A DNA stretch of 64,000 nt, taken from Centroberyx gerrardi. Taxonomy: Eukaryota > Chordata > Actinopteri > Beryciformes > Berycidae. A model generated the notes under the pieces. That model was not told the DNA's origin, did no database searches, and saw only the letters and a program-made list of their open reading frames with translations. The stretch's first letter is position 1. Every line of letters starts with the position of its first letter. Location of the stretch: contig NC_136000.1 in NCBI RefSeq assembly GCF_048128805.1, positions 12,854,854 to 12,918,853 on the forward strand, written 5' to 3'. Positions 1 to 13,114 of the stretch are shown piece by piece. Position numbers and translations under genes: made by a program.

Positions 1-656
1 AACACACCCCGCAGTCAGAGAAAAGCTAGTTCAAAGCTACACCATAACGGCTCCTCTGCCCCACATGGGTCTGTGTCCTCTCCTAACATCTTTCTCACAA
101 TTTCTCCCTCCCTCCCTCTCTCTCTCCCTCTACATGCTCACGGGATCGAAGCAAATCCCCTCTGGCTTGGCAGCGATCTGTGGGATCTGCAGTTCCGCTA
201 CAGCATGGGACTCCTCTGTACTAGCGAACATCCATCCGCAGTGTAAACTGCTGTATCGGACTTAACCCTTAAGGTGCCGTGGTGAACCAGAGCAGAATCT
301 ATCAATTCTCTCTGCATGTGGGACATTACGATCACGCCCCTCCTCCCCAGGTGTGCTGCATTACATGCATAAATTAGGATCCACATCACAATTACATGGC
401 ATAGAAGATTACTGACCACAGAACTGACAGATAACCACAAAGAAAGCATGACATTATAGCCTATTGTGCATTTGTTTTTATATTGGAGCTTGAGTTGAAA
501 AATGATAAACACAAACATAACTGTAAGTGAACTGCATCACTCACAAACATTTCCTAAAATTAACAGGTTGTAAAAACAAGGCAGATGAAATTAAGGCCAA
601 AATCAACAGCCCTGGACAGGGACATCTCAAAGGTGGAGCTACACAGCGAGGAAAAC

Positions 657-738
657 AAGGAGGCATGCCTGACTTGTATAATATTTAATATAATTAAAAT
701 CTTATATTAAATATTATACAAGTCAGGCATGCCTCCTT
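657..738. repeat. Perfect 37-bp inverted repeat (hairpin)
   Basis: Two 37-base arms (657-693 and 702-738) are exact reverse complements around an 8-base spacer. The outer part begins AAGGAGGCATGCCTGACTTG and the inner part is AT-rich. No coding frame is involved. It could be a small foldback element or part of an unclassified MITE. Confidence 0.85.
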
Positions 739-975
739 GCACTAGTCACCAAGAGACTACAGCACTGTTCTTTTATATTACACGGACTAGTGTAGCAACA
801 TTTCATTGTGCAAATATGTGAATTCATCCTTAGGCTACCTGCATAGGCCTGTGGTGGCTTAGTTTAACTTACAAAAACAAACCATTATCCCATACATTTA
901 CTCAACCCCACGCACTGAAGCATTCCCTATTGCCCGACTGGATGCACTGTGCTGTTCTTGTCAATGAAGAGTTTT

Positions 976-1146
976 GGGGCGCCCTGGTGGCTCAATGGTC
1001 TAAGGCGCATATCATGTAACCGCAACGTCCTGGGTCCAGCATGGGACCTTTGTCACATGTCATCCCCCCTCCCCTCTCTCCCCAATCTTACACACTACAT
1101 CCCCGAATTTCCCCAAGGGGATTAATAAAGTGATATCTTATCTTTA
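976..1146 (+). mobile_element. tRNA-derived SINE
   Basis: The head (GGGGCGCCCTGGTGGCTCAA) looks like a tRNA A box and the later CCTGGGTCCAGC is a degenerate B box. The body is CT-rich. The tail (TTTCCCCAAGGGGATTAATA, then AAGT and TATCTTATCT) is the L2-type 3' end shared by many fish SINEs and LINEs. Confidence 0.7.
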
Positions 1147-2324
1147 TTATAGACTGTCAAATAAAGGCTAAAATGCCCCATGCTATGGTATAGTTAGTGT
1201 AGAGAATGTAAATCTCTTGTTGCGTCTTTCCCTTAAACAACCTTTTATGGATTAATTATGGCGCTTCTAATTATTAGAAGCCACACCTACAGAAAGTAAG
1301 CTGACTGTTCTGTTACTGTGAAAGAGGTTCTGAGTATAGCCAGGCTCTCACCCAAATTTTACCCCTCTTAATGTGTGAGTGTGTATCAGCTGCAGAGCTC
1401 ACCTTGCCGCACTGAAGATAAAACAGTGGATGTAAGGAGCCTGTAGGTAACACACAGTGACTACTTTCTGAATAAAACAGGCCACTTTGGTATAGCCAAA
1501 TTAAAGAGTGAACAATTTGAGTATGGATCTACACAATGTTATCACAGATGTGTTTGTGGCTGTGAAAGAGGAAATATTTGAAATTGAAAAGAATATACCA
1601 CCTATAAACAAATACACAAAATATAATATCATAAACGTAGAGGTAGAAAGTAGAAAAACAAAAACTCAAAAACACATAAGCCCAGGTTTGCCACTTTGCG
1701 ATACTGTGAAATAAGCACTCCAGCCTAAACAGAATTCAATATACAAATGCTGTTGCATTCACACGAATAATTAGCCAACGTTTATCGGCATTGTAGTGCA
1801 TGGGCTTAATACCAAACCAAGGCCAAGGGTTCATAACATCCCGCTTTCCAGTCAAGATAATTATCAAGTTGGACTAGCCCGACATGAAATCCTCTCACTG
1901 CTGGCAAGGGGATGGGTTAAATTTACATCCCTGATGGCAGCGCCTAAGAGTGGTGACAGATTCCATACATACTTTCCTCTCTCCACTGCCTTCTGCTTAC
2001 CGGCCTCGAAATGAATCATCTCCACATCAACCGAAAGAGGCATGTAGAGAACATGGGGTGCTAATCACTACAACTCATCTTGGATTCCAGTAGTTCAGCC
2101 ACTTATAAGTCCTCCTCCTCTTCAGTATTCAATTCATAACTACAGAATTCAGAGGTAAATAAACCCCTGTTCTACTTCTCCCCTTAGCTCCAAATTTTTT
2201 TCTTTTCCTAGCAGGTTCCTAGCACATGATCACTTTATGTTCACAGGAATACCAGGCATCGTGGCTCTGACTGTTGCACTCAGTACTGGTTGCTTGCAAT
2301 GTTGCTGATCTGAGAATTGAAGCT

Positions 2325-2440
2325 TAATCTACTTTGAAGTCGCTCTGGATAAGAGTGTCAGCTAAATGCCTAAAATGTAAAGTGAAATGTTTTAGGAACA
2401 CAAAAAGCAAGAAAATGGCAAAAAAAAAAAAAAAAAGCAG
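2325..2440 (+). mobile_element. SINE 3' fragment
   Basis: TCTGGATAAGAGTGTCAGCT followed by AAATGCC(T)AAAATGTAAA is the 3' end of a widespread fish tRNA-SINE, followed by an A-rich stretch at 2,418-2,436. Confidence 0.5.
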
Positions 2441-3195
2441 TAATAATTCCCAACATAAATGAATGGGAATTCTATATCCAATATACCAAAATCCTGAAAA
2501 ATCACATCCCTGAGAATATAGCCTACAACAAGAAGCAATTATGTGTAATACAATTCTCAATAATCTCAGTGTTTAAAAAGAAACAGTCAAGGTGAAAAGC
2601 ATGTTCCAGTCCAGCAGTAACTATATATCAATGACTTAAAAAAAACCCACTAATGTTGCCAACGACACGGTATTTTTAAGAGCCTATACGTAATGATTGG
2701 GTTTCAAGTTCCGACAAGGAGGAAACAGACTGATTGATCAGTGGCTGAACATAGCATTAGAGCCCCGATGTTTTTTTTTTTTGGCTTGTTATTGACTCCT
2801 TAGTATGATGAAACTGCAGCATACTTTATATAGCTGTAAGTCTTTCCTGTGTTTGTTTTTAGGTATTCATCCCTCAGGATGTAAAGGTGGACCAATGGTG
2901 CTTCTGCTAGACCTTCGCTGACAGGCAAGGGAAGAGCAGAAAGCATTTTGATTCTGTACCTGATTCGGTAAAAGCCATCTAAGGAAAATGACAACATAAC
3001 AATAAAAGAATGCATGCATGTTAGGCTAATATGCTTTAAATACTGTAAGTCCAAGACCCTAAACCATCTGTCCCAACCTCTTCTACTTTAAATGGGTTAT
3101 GAATGATATGGTGTAGTCTGGTCTAGGTGCTCCTTGAGAGGGTTAATAACTGAGGTTAGCCGAGTTGCATGTTAAGAGATGCGTTTTTTTTGTGT

Positions 3196-3378
3196 GGTTT
3201 TTTTAATATTTATTTTTGGCATTTTTATGCTTTATTTGACAGAGTTAGTGAGAGAGAGACAGGAAGGCATGGGAGAGAGAGAGAGAGGGGAGGACATGCA
3301 GCAAATGACCGCGGGCCGGATTCGAACCCGGGTCGCTGCGGGAAGGACTGAGCCTTATGGTACGCGCTCTACTCGGTA
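3196..3378 (-). mobile_element. tRNA-derived SINE, reverse orientation
   Basis: The 3' part has an intact B-box-like GGATTCGAACCCGGGTCGCT read on the plus strand, next to a GACATGCAGCAAATGACCGC body, a GA-rich stretch, and a T-rich end near 3,200. This layout is typical of a very common fish SINE inserted in the reverse direction. Its small open frames are not genes. Confidence 0.7.
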
Positions 3379-6300
3379 GTTTAAATCTCAACTGAAAAGA
3401 TCAGATTCTTCATGTTTTTTTGCTAGTCAGGCTTAAGAAAAAATATCTGAATCATATCATAGAAAAAAAATCTGATTTGAGCTTTTGATTTCTCTGGATC
3501 ATTTTCCACAAAAAACCACAACTCACTCGATACACACACTCAGGAATCATGGCTATTTGTGAACAGGGTCTATTTTTGAGACTCCGTAGCTGGGGTCAGT
3601 GATTATAACCAGAGCCTGAGAGTCTGTCCCACACACATGTGCCAGGAAATCAGCTCCTGAACTCAATCAGCCCAGTGGAAGTTATCAGTGCCCCACACAG
3701 AGCACACAGAGGGCAGGAATGTGCTGATAAGCAGTGCCGCCTCCCTGCACCCTGCCTTCTCTCCCTCACTGATTGAAGTGAAGACAAAGGGACCAATGAA
3801 AAACAGTAACGATAAGGGATGTTTCTGCACCATAAGAAAAAGGAGGTTCATGCTGAAATGTGATTGATTGGAGATGATGCAGCCCTCTTCGTCCTGATAA
3901 TTCCACACCTCTTTCAAATAGGGATTTACGATGGACGTGATTTATACAAGGCTGAGCAGGCTTCTGTGTCACTGGAGCTATAACCATAATGTAAACGTAC
4001 CATTTGTTAACACAGAAAGACCTACTATGGGGACATGGACTTTAATTTCATTTTTTTTTTTTTTATAAGCGTGTTTGCTGGGGAGTCATAGCTTGGTCAT
4101 ACATCAGAGCAATGACCTTTCAATGTCTGAGGCACCCATCAATCAACTTCCCCATTACAGGAAAAAACTCACCTCATCTAAAATCCAAGTAGTACAAAAG
4201 GTATCAAGGATGAGAGAAGATACTTCACCAACCACCATGACGCATATCACTTATAGGCCTATATAACACATATATACCTAATCATTTAAAGTCTTACCAA
4301 CAAAAAGTCAGTGATTATTATCAGTGGGTGTCGTACAGTTTACTATTTCATTAAATTGTATCTGGGATAGTCTTGGCTGGGAAGAGTAACAAAAAACAAC
4401 TTTTACTCTATGATCACTTTTTTTACGTTTTACGTCAGCATGGGAAAAAAAGCTAAGCTCTCCTGCGGCAACAGTTGCCATATAATTAATCTTGTGCCAG
4501 TATTGCTACGGTAAAGTACATTAACAGAGAAGCGTTTCAGTGGACACAAGGAGGGAGGAGGAGATTAAATTGGGTTGGACTGCAGAATAGGAAAGCCCCA
4601 AACTGATTAAGATTTATGATATCAAGAGGGGTGATAAAAAAATGGTCTCAGAAATGATCAGTAATAAATCCATCTCACTCTGAAGTCAAGTCTTCAGTGG
4701 ACAGATATTTCACAATGGTCCTAATGGTACAAACGAATCAATAAAATAAGCATAGATACTTTAGGATAGCGCAAAATAACCCATAATTTAGTCCCTCTTT
4801 AGGCCTTGCTTTGTAGTGTCATGTGACGCTGTTGGGAACACTAAAAAGCTTCTTCGCCATTCCACTGTATGGTTTTCCAGCTCCCTATCTGGTTGAACAC
4901 AATTAGTGTATTCCTACCATCAAAGGAGTACCCCAAGGCATCACCCTTGGCCCCTTTTATATCAATACCATAGCCCATTTGGTTGGAAGTTCATCTGCAT
5001 GCCAATGGCACACTCTTGAACCAACCTGGACTGCATGAAATCTCTGAGTTTTAGAAAAATGCAGCAAGCTTTCTTTCTCCACACTGAACCTTGCGTTAAA
5101 TGTAAGTCTATTAGTAAGCCTGTTGTCATCTAGGTCTGTCATAACCTGCAGCTGAATTAGCTCTTTGCTCCACACAGTTTCTCCAAATATATACTTGGGT
5201 AGGCAAAATATCAGAATCATTCATCCTTCCAAAATCACAATGATTCAGATGACCGTTGTTCCCATGACAGCTTAGGGCGACATGATTTACAGGTCAACAT
5301 ATATGGCTGCCCTTGAGCTGTTTTACTGAGGCAACAAGCTTGCCAGCAGCATTCCTTGCACACCACTGCAATCTGAATTCCTCCAAAAGCTGGCAATTGA
5401 GATGTGCACTGAAACATCTCTTGGCTGATACAAAATCCTCTCTGCTCTGCCCCCTTCATTTGACTAATCTGTTGCCATTTAAAATACCTTTATATTTCTA
5501 TCTTGAGGTCAGTGATGACATGTTTTAATTGTTCCACAACAGCAATACCTAAGAGTAAAACATAACATTTGCTGTAAAATAGTCTTTCAACTGTTTACTC
5601 ATTTTATACTGAATTATTGACAAATTACGATACTTGTTTTTTTTATATATATATATTATTGTATGGTGATAATATTATTTTGGGAGCTACCGTGAAATTC
5701 CCCAAACCTATTAACCATTATAAAAAACAGAACCAGAGACTTCTATGACAAAACTAACTCCATCAATCCATGTCAGCATACACCTTAATTGCACTCCAGT
5801 TAAAAAGACAAGCTATCAGCTATCAGAGTGGACAGCGTGCCATGTCCCAACAAGATAACGTCATCTCTCTGTATACTGTATGTCTAGTTTACAGCAAATG
5901 CAAGCACAGCTAGACACGCACACTAAACAAACGATAAGCATCCACACGCGATGCTGTCTATCAATATTCAACAGGTGACGACTGGTGCTTTTGCTCATGT
6001 TAGCTGTCCATCCGTTGGTATGGAAACGAGCTACCAATATAGCTAGCTAGCTCAGATTAACTAAACCAAACACTGTAGTGGACAGGCAAGCCCACACACC
6101 CAGCTGACATAACAGTGCGCAAGGACAGCTGGCCAACTAGATAGGCATCGGATAGGCAGGTACTTCACTGCCACCAGACTACTGTTGGCTAACCAGCTAA
6201 TGTTAGCTAACTGCTACCTAGCTGGATAGCTTTACTAACCGCCCATCAAAACAAGGAGAGACATGGTATGACCTTCCATTTAATTTAGAAAAATGATATC

Positions 6301-6699
6301 ATAATTCTAGTAACTGACCTTACGTTACCACTCCCTGCTTGGCTCATGCAGTCTGACCACTTAATAATCTTATGCCCCCTTTCTGCTACCGATACCCTCT
6401 TGGTCAAATCAACCCTGGCTGGCCGACATTTTGTTCCAGAAGCTAACGCTAGCTCTTCCTAGCTACCTGGCAGCGCGCACTTGACGTGGAACAACCCGTC
6501 TACCCAGTGACAGCTTCATCGCAAGGCATTTCATGATTTTATTTAACGGCTTTTACAAACTCCTGTAAAATGAATGCAGCGAACGTCGTTAAAATGTTTT
6601 CATTCAGTAAATAACATGACAACGTTAGCCTGTAAGCTTACTCTAGCTAGACAGCTAGCGTTAACCCGTTAGCATAGCGCATAAATTCAGCTTGCTAGC

Positions 6700-7220
6700 A
6701 CTGAGGTAACGTTAGCTACCTTGGCTTGGCTTGCCTCTGCACTGTTAGCGCTCGCTTGTACCCGCAGAGGGACACACAACAAGTCAGCCTCTTCGGCTGG
6801 GAAAAAAACTTTCCCAAATACTCACAGATACATCAAGAAACCCATTCACCTTCGCAAAGCAATGGTCCTCACGGCGTATGTCTGAAAATCTTATAGAAAA
6901 GGAATGAATTGGTCTTCCTGGTGTGGCTCCAAAGCAGCCGCACTGCAATAGCAGGCAGTGGATGCCTTCCCCCCCTCTGCTCGTTCACTTCGGTTTCCTT
7001 CACAGCCGCGGTGACAGTGACAGGTTCGCTTGGAACAAACCATTTGGTTTCATCCGCGGGGGGAGCGGAGAGGCGGAGAGGCGGAGAGGCGGTGGGCAGT
7101 CCACAGCAGCCGCAGCAGCAGCAGCACTACCCAGCATCAAGCGCCATTCCGCTGTGAGAGCAAGCGGTCGTCGATTCGACAGTGAAAATACACCGATAAA
7201 GCTTTATCATGCCCAGTGAA
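6700..7220 (-). promoter_or_regulatory. CpG-rich block, possible third promoter / noncoding first exon of the tjp1-like gene
   Basis: Composition changes sharply here from AT-rich to CpG-rich, with a short GGAGAGGC tandem array near 7,065-7,093 and CAG/CCG runs around 7,100-7,130. On the minus strand a candidate donor (GCGAAG|GTGAATG) lies near 6,850. No convincing ATG-led frame precedes it, so any exon here would be 5' noncoding. It faces left, in the same direction as the tjp1-like exons, and could drive the shorter ZO-1 transcript whose coding exons would lie beyond the window. The small open frames on the plus strand (6,909-7,219) are low-complexity Gln/Ala repeats and are not credible proteins. 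It could equally belong to an unrelated gene. Confidence 0.3.
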
Positions 7221-10200
7221 CACATTAGGTCCTACGGTGGATTAATGGATCCGACTATTACCTATTTCAATTGCACTGATTAATGAGAGCACCTTAGAAG
7301 TAATACTAATCCTAATACATTCTAGAAGGATATTGTAAAAATATTACAGCAAAAGGACAAGTCCTAATAGGAATATTATAGTCATGCCATTGCAGATAAA
7401 AATACCACAGAGTAGCCCTACTATAAGGTCACTGTAAGCTCACTATGGAATACTTACGCTGCAAATCCCTAGGGTAACAGATATTTTTCCTTAGGGTCGG
7501 CTATTGATTAATTTTGACCTATCTATATTTCAAATACATGGATTAAAGATAACAGGAATCATGTCATTTTGACACTACATTATGAATAAAATGTATGTAG
7601 ACCCGATTCCTTTTTTTTATTTTTTTTTTTATTTAACAGATAGATGTTATGGTTTAATTGGCTATACTTTAGTCAAGTGGGCTCTTTTCCATTAAATCTA
7701 TCTGTAACCTGTGTATACAAAAACAGCTTCTACTTCTATGTTGATTGACTGATCGAACGAACGAAAAGAACCGAAAAGAAGCTAAAATAATTTCAAAAAG
7801 GATACACTATGACTTTAGACAGGCCTAAAACTTTTAAACTGGGCCTATATATCCATAAGAATTAACAGTTTACTAGCGGGGATAAACTGGTAATGTAGCA
7901 AAAGATAATAAAACAATATGAAGAAAAATGCCAGCTAGAAAAATACATAAGAAAGTAAGCATCCCTATTTTGATCTTGGTGTCGGCTACCAAAAATAGAC
8001 GGGTTTTTTTTTCCAAGTGATCCTCATCTCCCTGTAGCATAGGCCCGTACTACAGGCTATCTGCAGGTAGACTGCAGTAATAGGCTATTGTGCAGACAAA
8101 GCATTGTCAGCTTTGCTGCAAGTGACCTAACCAGTTACATTTTATCTTCTCTGTGCTTTTAACAAGCACCCTGATCAAATAGAGAGCTAATAAATGGGTG
8201 TAATGATGAGTGAGCGATTCAGTTTGTAGTGAGAGACCATAGTGCTGCTAGATTTCTCACATATGCCTCTATTGAAGTAAAAACAGGGAGTAATTTGGAA
8301 GTGTTCTCCAGAATATATTTTTAGCTTTATTCAGTGCTGTAAATATAGCCTAGACTATTAGCACAATACATTTAGACCCAGTGCTGAGCAGCACCTGTTT
8401 TTGTCTGTGGATTATTTAGTGTTGAGGCTGTGCTTCAGTAATTAAGACCCTTCACTTGCCAAGCTAACTTTCAATCACTTATTTACAAAGCATTAAAAAA
8501 ATAGGGCATTTTAAACATTTATTACATTCACCAACAAGATCCAAGAGGATCTTATTATCGCCAGAATTTTACATCCAGTTGCATATTGTTCATTTGACAA
8601 CGTATTCTGCTACGAATTATGAAAAGACTGTCTCACATTCAGCAGGCCTAACCTTTAAGGTTTGGTGTGATAGACAGTGAGTGTTTTGAGTGATAAGGCA
8701 TTCTTTGAACCAAAAGGATTGGACAAGGCCAAGATGGGTTATCCCTCATATCTCTCGGCGCTCGTGTGTGTTCGTGCTTGAGCTTCTTTGACAGTTATTG
8801 CTCACTATATACTGTCCCCTTGTTGGCAGTGGTGTATAATCATCAAAACCTGCAATTTATTTCAAAATGTTAGCTTTCCACAAAACCTGCTTTGGGGGAA
8901 AAGCAGGAGAGGCCCTTAATTTGGAAGATTGTTTGCATTAATGTTATATTGTTGTGAATGCAGGAAACAGATTGAGGAAATCTATTTGGACATCACTTAT
9001 AACCCTAGTAAATATAAAACCTATCTAGTTAAGGCTAAGGTAGGCCATGTAAACAGTAATGACATTCTGCAGATATAAAGCCATTTAAAATGCAGGGGAT
9101 AGAACTAAAATCCACCCTACAGTCACGATGCTCAATACTCCTTCCCATGGGGTATACAGATGTAATCAATATACAGTAGAATGTAAATTGTGCACTGCAC
9201 CAAACCGCACTCTTAAGACTCTATTCCATGCACTGTAGTTTCTGTGCTGGTTTCTAGAAGTGGCTAATTCTATGCAGCACCTTCTGTTGTGCATTTTGTC
9301 ACTTTGTGACCGTTCTTGTCACCTCTACCTCTTGCACTAATGAGCGCAGGAGGAGATAGGGGCTGAATATAATGCTGGAGGAGCACAGAGGTCCTGCAAT
9401 GTTGCTGACGTAAGGAGACTTGCCGCAGATTCCATTGGAGGATCGGAAGGAGGGGGGTGGGGGCATCTTGAATGGAAGAATGTGAGTTGGCCAAGGTCAT
9501 AAGAATTAGATAAACAAGGGCAGTCATAGACATCCTGTGGAAAAACAAAATATGATGAACAGCAGGATATCTTGTAGATGTTAAGCAAAGAAAACGACAC
9601 AAATCACGGTAAAAAGTGACAAGCTACAGCACAAGGTGAAGAATTCAGCTACTGTGTATCTGTGACTTGCACCTCTGTTACACCTCTGTTACAGCTGTGT
9701 CTTGGTGATAGTGTCCAGTGGTAATGATAATGGGCAGAGCTTAGGCAATATGTCAGGACAATATGTCATTTAGCATGAGTGATGGTTGGCCGATGGCAAT
9801 GAATTGTCATCAAGCAGCACAGTATTAAAAGTGACTAAAGGCTTGAATCAGAAAATATAAGCTATCAAAAGCCTTTCCCTGGAAATACACGAATGTAAAC
9901 TTTTTAAGATCTGTGCGTTATTGGATTGGCTTTGATGTGAGCTTATGCTGCTTAATGTTCTCTGTGGAAGCCCTTGAAATACCCTCTGTTAACGCTGTGA
10001 CAGTGTTTGCATCACTAGCTCTAACAGCACAGAGGGAGTTTCACATGCCGTGCAACAGAATTATGCAGCCCCCTCTCTCCCATCAGCACATTTGGGCACA
10101 GAGACAGGATCCAAAACCAGAATATGACTGCAGGACCAAATCACACAAGTGGAAAAGCAAATTAGAAATTCACAGCAGGTTGCCTTTTAGAGTGCGCTGC

Positions 10201-12089
10201 CCCTGACGGTGAGCGAGTCACCTCCCAACTGTACAGGTCAGGAAAACAGCCTACTAAGCAAAGGTCGGTGTGGCTATCCATGAGCTTTTATGACTGCAGC
10301 TATCGTATGACACGACAGACATTAAACATAGCACTGCAGCAGATGAAAATAAATAAAAGCATTTGTCTAATGGCTATAGGAGAGAGAAATGCTATAATTT
10401 AACACCGCTTGGTCAAGGCTGCAAGATGATACAGGAGACTCTCTGCCTCTTATGTTGCTATCTCTAGTCTTTGCTTTGACAAACCGGAGCACATCAATGT
10501 AATCCCATAATGAAGCTGCCACTTTAATATATTTCTATGATCTCTGTGTTGTCCTCTGTCAGCATCCTGTATCCATGACCTCTGGCATGAGAACCCAGCA
10601 CCCCTGACTTTTTTTTGACACCTAACCCATCAGTTCTCGACACACGCACGCTTTACACAACGGCACACGGGTATGCGGTGCTGCTTTAGCACATTCAGAG
10701 CTGGAAAGAGAGAAAAGGTTCTGTGAGGTAGCAAGCATGAGCCGCCTGGTGAAGTCAGCAGAAAAAAACACCTCATCGAAAAGGTGCTTTATAGAAGAAT
10801 GAAGTGTGACCTCTGTGAAACAGGGCTGCAGATAAAGGAAAATGCAGCTGAAGCATGCAGGAGATGCAGTTAGGCTGCAGCCTGGTTATCTCTCCCCAGC
10901 TCATCTGACAGTGTGTGATTGCGATCTAATATTGTTTTAGTGCCACCTGTCTCACAAAGGAGCAAATATTTTGATGCATGTGGATTGATGAGCGCAGATA
11001 TTGCCTCATTGATTTAGAGTATTCCATTCAGACGCAGAACATGCACTTTCTGCATTAGATTTCAGATTTCAACTTTCACAATTATCGATGCAGCAGGCTT
11101 TGCTCCTTAGGCTTTTGTGTTGTCAGCTTTTATATGGGGGCCAACTGTAAAGCAATTAAGCAATTGATTTTGCAGAGAACTAATTTTGTTCCTCCTGGTT
11201 TATCTGTAGCTCAAATGGAATGATGAAGTTTATATTTTTTTATTCGCAATTGTATTCTCATTACCAAGGACAAGGTTTTGTGTTTCTAACAGCTTGCGGC
11301 CGGTGTTAGCTTACACCAATACTATCCAAGAGATACATGTTTGACAATTTTGCTGTTGTATTGATTGCAACGGAAATGCAGCACAGAAACAAAGCAATCT
11401 AAATCTAGTGTCAAGAGTATGGGTTTCACCACATGCAAATCTTTTCACTCTCAATATTTGTCTGCACTGACAGACTGTGTGTACAGTATATTTTTGAACA
11501 TGAAATGTGCTTGCTTTCATGTGCATTAATGCAGTTTGTCAAAAATGTTTCATCCTGTGAATACTACATAGATTTTTTTAATCAATTTCTGCTTTACAGG
11601 CAGATATCTGAACTAATGTTGATGAGCTACAGGCTGCAAAAAAGAGACAGACTCCACCTGACACTGTGGACTTATGGGTTGTGATTCACATAGCACAAAT
11701 CTGGATTTAGCCATTCATAACTGCAAAGCTAAAATCAGAATCCATGTGCAGAGATGAAATCCACATTTTTCAAGATTCCCCAGTTGAATCTATAATCTCT
11801 GTCTCATTTTTTCCCACCCAGAGCCGAGAGCTCAGACATATCAGATGACATGAAATGACCTCACCATCTCCAGCCACCAGATCATGTGACAACAGACACA
11901 GCAGTGCAGGTCACCGACATGCAAATCCTCACAGGATCAAACTATAGCAACATGTATAGTAGGTTCTTAACAGTTACCGTGTTTAGCAAAGAAGCAATCA
12001 CCTAAGTATGTTTATCCCAGGGGGAGAGCACAAATGCTAATAAAGATTAACAATTCCAATCAGTTAATGTGGATGATACCGAGCTGCCT

Positions 12090-12104
12090 GTATGAGAGAG
12101 AGAC

Positions 12105-12171
<67 letters not shown>

Positions 12172-12190
12172 TGGGGAGAGAGAGAGGGAT
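12090..12190. repeat. (GA)n microsatellite with CAGA interruptions
   Basis: About 100 bases of nearly pure GAGA with a few CAGA units. It generates false Arg-Glu and Ser-Leu open frames on both strands. Confidence 0.85.
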
Positions 12191-13067
12191 CTTTAGCAGC
12201 AAAATGGTGTGTTGAATTATTTTGCTTTTGAACACATGCCCAGATCATAGATTGCAGTGCTAACAACGAAGCTGAATTCCTTGGGGGAATAAAAGCTTTT
12301 AAACCAGCAGGATCCTGATCAATCCAATTGTGATTTCGCAGACAGCTGGAAATGGCAACGGCAGATTAATTAGCCATGTTAATTAGCCATAAAGACTCTG
12401 AGGCTCTTCTCATGGAAGTCCAGTGAGACTCACTGGTCTAAAACCTACAAGGTTTTTCAAAAACACACTGACATCACAGACACTCCTGCAATCAGAGTGA
12501 AACCAGCTTACACACACTCTGACTTATGACGAGAACTACAGGTTAAATTATTGTTTGTAGCCTATTAATTAATTAGTGGCTGTAACTTTTTATTTTCCTT
12601 GAAACAGCCCTTTGATTTGGTTTGTAAAACATATGATTGAATTCATAAGGAGTTGAGAATGTCTTTTCATGACATTTCAGAAGAGAGCAACCTTGGTCGG
12701 GACGAGAGTAAAGCAATTAGGGGCCCTGATGATGTGGGATCAGATGCTCCCTTTGGACCGGAGCGGGGGGACTGGGGGGGGGGGGCAGGTGATGGGGTAA
12801 CAGGGAGAGGAAGAAACAGGGAGAAAAATCACCCTGGGGTAATTTACCGCACTGCGGAAAGAAGCCAGAGAATACTATAAATCTCCACAGCTTCTCAATT
12901 CAACTGGAAATTAATTTTGTTTATCACAACTACAGTGGGTTGACTCATCGATAAATCCACAAAAGAAAAAAAAAAAATCAAACCGCAATTATTGTTTAAC
13001 AGAGCAAACAGTGCAAGGTTGCCCCCTGTGCAATACATCAGATGAGTGTGGTTAGTTTTTTTTTTCT

Positions 13068-13077
13068 GTGTGTGTGC

Positions 13078-13112
<35 letters not shown>
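13068..13112. repeat. (TG)n microsatellite
   Basis: About 20 TG units, followed at 13,130-13,154 by short GA/GACA runs. Confidence 0.8.

Positions 13113-13114
<2 letters not shown>

Larger units (their letters stand above)
1..6700. other. Noncoding: tjp1-like intron or downstream flank
   Basis: No exon with paired splice sites and recognisable protein was seen on either strand. Short open frames are scattered, unsupported and often repeat-derived. Content is AT-rich DNA with the hairpin at 657, SINEs at 976, 2,325 and 3,196, and homopolymer T/A runs. The ZO-1 first-PDZ motif IWEQHTVTLHRA was searched for by eye on the minus strand and not found. Confidence 0.5.

Noticed and set aside
976..1060. 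A functional tRNA gene
   Set aside because: A- and B-box-like words exist, but the B box is degenerate, no cloverleaf closes, and an L2-type tail follows; it is a SINE.
3300..3378. A tRNA gene from the GATTCGAACCC motif
   Set aside because: The motif is part of a reverse-oriented SINE with the usual body and T-rich end.
6909..7219. Small plus-strand proteins over the CpG-rich block
   Set aside because: Overlapping Gln/Ala and Arg-Gly runs from CAG and GGAGAGGC repeats; no conserved feature.
12034..12266. Arg-Glu or Ser-Leu repeat proteins
   Set aside because: Pure translation of a GA microsatellite on both strands.
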